Source: Chitinophagales bacterium
GTDB taxonomy: Bacteria > Bacteroidota > Bacteroidia > Chitinophagales > JAHDHT01
Direction of reading: 5' to 3'
DNA length: 7,644 nucleotides
NCBI GenBank assembly: GCA_020631175.1
Contig: JAHDHT010000091.1
Span: 8,110 to 15,753, forward strand
Shown: one piece after another, positions 6,082 through 7,644 of the stretch
Position numbering within the stretch: the stretch's first letter is position 1
How the letters are laid out: the number at the start of each line of letters is the position of its first letter
Notes under the pieces: generated by a model
What the model was told of the DNA's origin: nothing
Databases searched by the model: none
Seen by the model: only the letters and a program-made list of their open reading frames with translations
Program-made: the position numbers and the translations under genes

Positions 6082-7482
6082 CTATTCCGGATTAATAATT
6101 CCAAGATTATAATTGACAAAATTGTAAGTAATATTCACAACAATTATATTCTGACTCACAGATTTCACACAACCGTCACCCAGATCGTAGGTATATTCGA
6201 TGTTGTGAAAACCCGGCCCTGCAATTGAAGGATTAAATGCATTAAAAATAACTCCCGGCCCGGAAAAAGTACCCCCTTCCGGAAGGGCATTCAAACTAAG
6301 TGCTGTGTTACTGCTAACAGAAGAAGGTAAATCATCCATTTCTAAACTAAGGCCTGAGCAACTTTGGAATTGAGGAATATAATCTTCAAGGGTATTCTGA
6401 ATATCATTATAGTTTCCTTGTCCGTTCGTTAAAATAATTAAACCGGTTTCATCATCCGGATAATAATTGAGTTGTGTTCTAACGCCATTCATAAAACCAC
6501 CATGGCTCCAGAAATCACCGTTCGGATCGCCATACCATGTATCCATCCCCCACCATCCTAAACCATTGGTCATAGAGGCCGGTACAAGTAAGTCTTTACT
6601 TGCCTGGCTAATTAAACTGTTTCCGTTATACATACCGTTTTGGGTGTAAGCAATTAAAAAAGAAGATAATTCTTCAATATTTGCTTTCAACATTGCAGCA
6701 GGATATTCAGGTACACTGTAATAGTCATAGGGTACCAATGCACCATTATAAGGCATAGCAACATCGCTTAATAAAACTTCAGAATAAAACCATCCACATT
6801 CATCCATGTTTAAAAGACCGAATATATTATTGGCACAATAGATATTAAAAGGCATGCCACTTGCTCCTTCTACAATAAAACCTAACAAGGTAAAGCCGGC
6901 GTTAGAATACCAATAACTTGAATTACCGGGAGCAGTATTACTATTCCAGTTTGAAGCTACGTACAAAGACCCTCCCGGAACAAAATATTCTTCGCAAAAA
7001 TAGTCCATACTATAAATTGGATCACCAGGCGCATCCCATAATTGAAGGTCAGATTCAAAATCTCTGAGACTTGATTTATGTTGTAATAATTGTCTGGTTG
7101 TAATCGGTGTAGAAGGGAAGTTCGGATTGATTATAGTAAAGGGTAAATAAGTATTAATGTCCGCATCCAAATCTAACAAACCATTTTCTGCAAGCTGCAC
7201 ACAGGCAGTTGCTGTAAATAGTTTTGAAATAGAAGCCAGCGTAAATTCTGTACTTAATGTAACAGGTGTGTTATTAGCTATATGTGCAAGTCCGTAGGCA
7301 TTCTTAAAAACCACTTCCCCATCTTTTACCATACTGACTGCCAGACCAGGAATATTGTTTTGCGCCATTTCAGTCTGCATTATCGCATCAACTTCATCTC
7401 CCAAAATTTGATTTGTATTTTGAGCATTGGTGGTGACAGACCAGTAAATAAGGGAGATAATAAAGCAAAGAATTCGAGGCAT
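6082..7482 (-). CDS. Secreted serine hydrolase (class C beta-lactamase / penicillin-binding-protein-like) with Ig/PKD-like C-terminal domain
   Basis: A 466-residue exported protein. The signal peptide is about 1-20 (hydrophobic ILCFIISLIYW, cleavage near TNA-Q). The beta-lactamase-family domain (about 28-370) has all three active-site motifs: S84-x-x-K87 (SISK) with the nucleophilic serine, Y192-S-N194, and H327-G-G. Such enzymes act as esterases, D-amino-acid peptidases or carboxypeptidases; substrate cannot be read from sequence, and antibiotic resistance should not be assumed. Residues about 381-450 form an Ig/PKD-like domain with GGTFSGPGV and GCVKSVSQNIIVV, common in secreted Bacteroidota proteins. 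The protein then stops 16 residues later (ending GIINPE) without a T9SS sorting domain, which is unexpected. It starts 42 bp after the stop of the partial upstream gene and may be co-transcribed with it. The convergent HNH-like gene ends 58 bp away. Confidence 0.9.
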   Translation of the reverse strand: MPRILCFIISLIYWSVTTNAQNTNQILGDEVDAIMQTEMAQNNIPGLAVSMVKDGEVVFKNAYGLAHIANNTPVTLSTEFTLASISKLFTATACVQLAENGLLDLDADINTYLPFTIINPNFPSTPITTRQLLQHKSSLRDFESDLQLWDAPGDPIYSMDYFCEEYFVPGGSLYVASNWNSNTAPGNSSYWYSNAGFTLLGFIVEGASGMPFNIYCANNIFGLLNMDECGWFYSEVLLSDVAMPYNGALVPYDYYSVPEYPAAMLKANIEELSSFLIAYTQNGMYNGNSLISQASKDLLVPASMTNGLGWWGMDTWYGDPNGDFWSHGGFMNGVRTQLNYYPDDETGLIILTNGQGNYNDIQNTLEDYIPQFQSCSGLSLEMDDLPSSVSSNTALSLNALPEGGTFSGPGVIFNAFNPSIAGPGFHNIEYTYDLGDGCVKSVSQNIIVVNITYNFVNYNLGIINPE

Positions 7483-7524
7483 TTTGTGAGGTTTTAAAAT
7501 TTAAAATACAAAATAATACTTAAG

Positions 7525-7644
7525 CTAATCTTCTTTAATATGCATTTTAAAAGGTAAACTAAATTGTTTCAAGGTTTGAGATGCTGTTCTAAATTCGGTA
7601 AAACTTTCCTGCTCTAAATGATATGGATCAGTTTCTAATTCTTC
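7525..7644 (-). CDS. C-terminal fragment of an unidentified gene, cut by the window edge
   Basis: One minus-strand frame stays open from the right edge to a TAG at 7525-7527 and encodes 39 residues, beginning EELETDPYHLEQESF and ending PFKMHIKED. The composition (mixed charged, aromatic and hydrophobic, no low complexity) looks like a real protein end, and 42 bp to the next start is normal co-directional spacing here. I do not recognise the family. There is no membrane segment or sorting domain at this end, so it is probably cytoplasmic. Confidence 0.55.
   Translation of the reverse strand, partial: EELETDPYHLEQESFTEFRTASQTLKQFSLPFKMHIKED

Noticed and set aside
6082..7482. Antibiotic-inactivating beta-lactamase
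   Set aside because: The SxxK, YxN and HGG motifs are shared by many esterases and peptidases of this family, and the attached Ig/PKD-like domain points to a general secreted hydrolase.

Overview
The window looks like a chromosomal segment of a Bacteroidota bacterium. It is AT-rich. One secreted protein ends in a type IX secretion (T9SS) sorting domain and another carries the Ig/PKD-like domain common in this phylum. A Crp-like regulator is of the Bacteroidota type, ribosome binding sites are not Shine-Dalgarno-like, and one promoter matches the Bacteroidota -7 element TAnnTTTG exactly. The class or genus cannot be fixed from the sequence.

Layout: all genes are on the minus strand except one. 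Read right to left: the last 39 codons of an unidentified gene (7525-7644); a secreted class C beta-lactamase-type serine hydrolase (6082-7482); a plus-strand NUMOD4/HNH-type protein (5457-6023), convergent with the hydrolase across a strong terminator (6044-6067); a 286-bp divergent gap with several inverted repeats; a NAPE-PLD-like metallo-beta-lactamase-fold hydrolase (4112-5170); a secreted aryl-sulfate sulfotransferase-type beta-propeller with a T9SS tail (2389-4059); a Crp/Fnr-family regulator with a TTG start (1761-2336); an Hsp31/HchA-type DJ-1 protein (830-1684); an NfsB-like nitroreductase (193-825); and a non-coding left edge with an imperfect nested inverted repeat.

The most coherent unit is regulator - hchA - nitroreductase. 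hchA and the nitroreductase are 4 bp apart. A perfect-arm 16-bp palindrome (ATTACC-N4-GGTAAT) lies between the regulator and hchA, about 41 bp upstream of the start site predicted from a TAnnTTTG box, which is where a Crp-type activator would bind. I read this as a regulated stress module for reactive carbonyls, electrophiles or quinone/nitro compounds; its inducer is unknown.

No tRNA, rRNA, CRISPR array, transposase or complete mobile element was seen. The least ordinary region is the plus-strand HNH-like gene: it is very lysine-rich, sits in no evident intron, and is preceded by a cluster of palindromes. Next to it, the serine hydrolase ends without the sorting domain that secreted proteins of this architecture often carry. 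No clearly new multi-gene system is visible.
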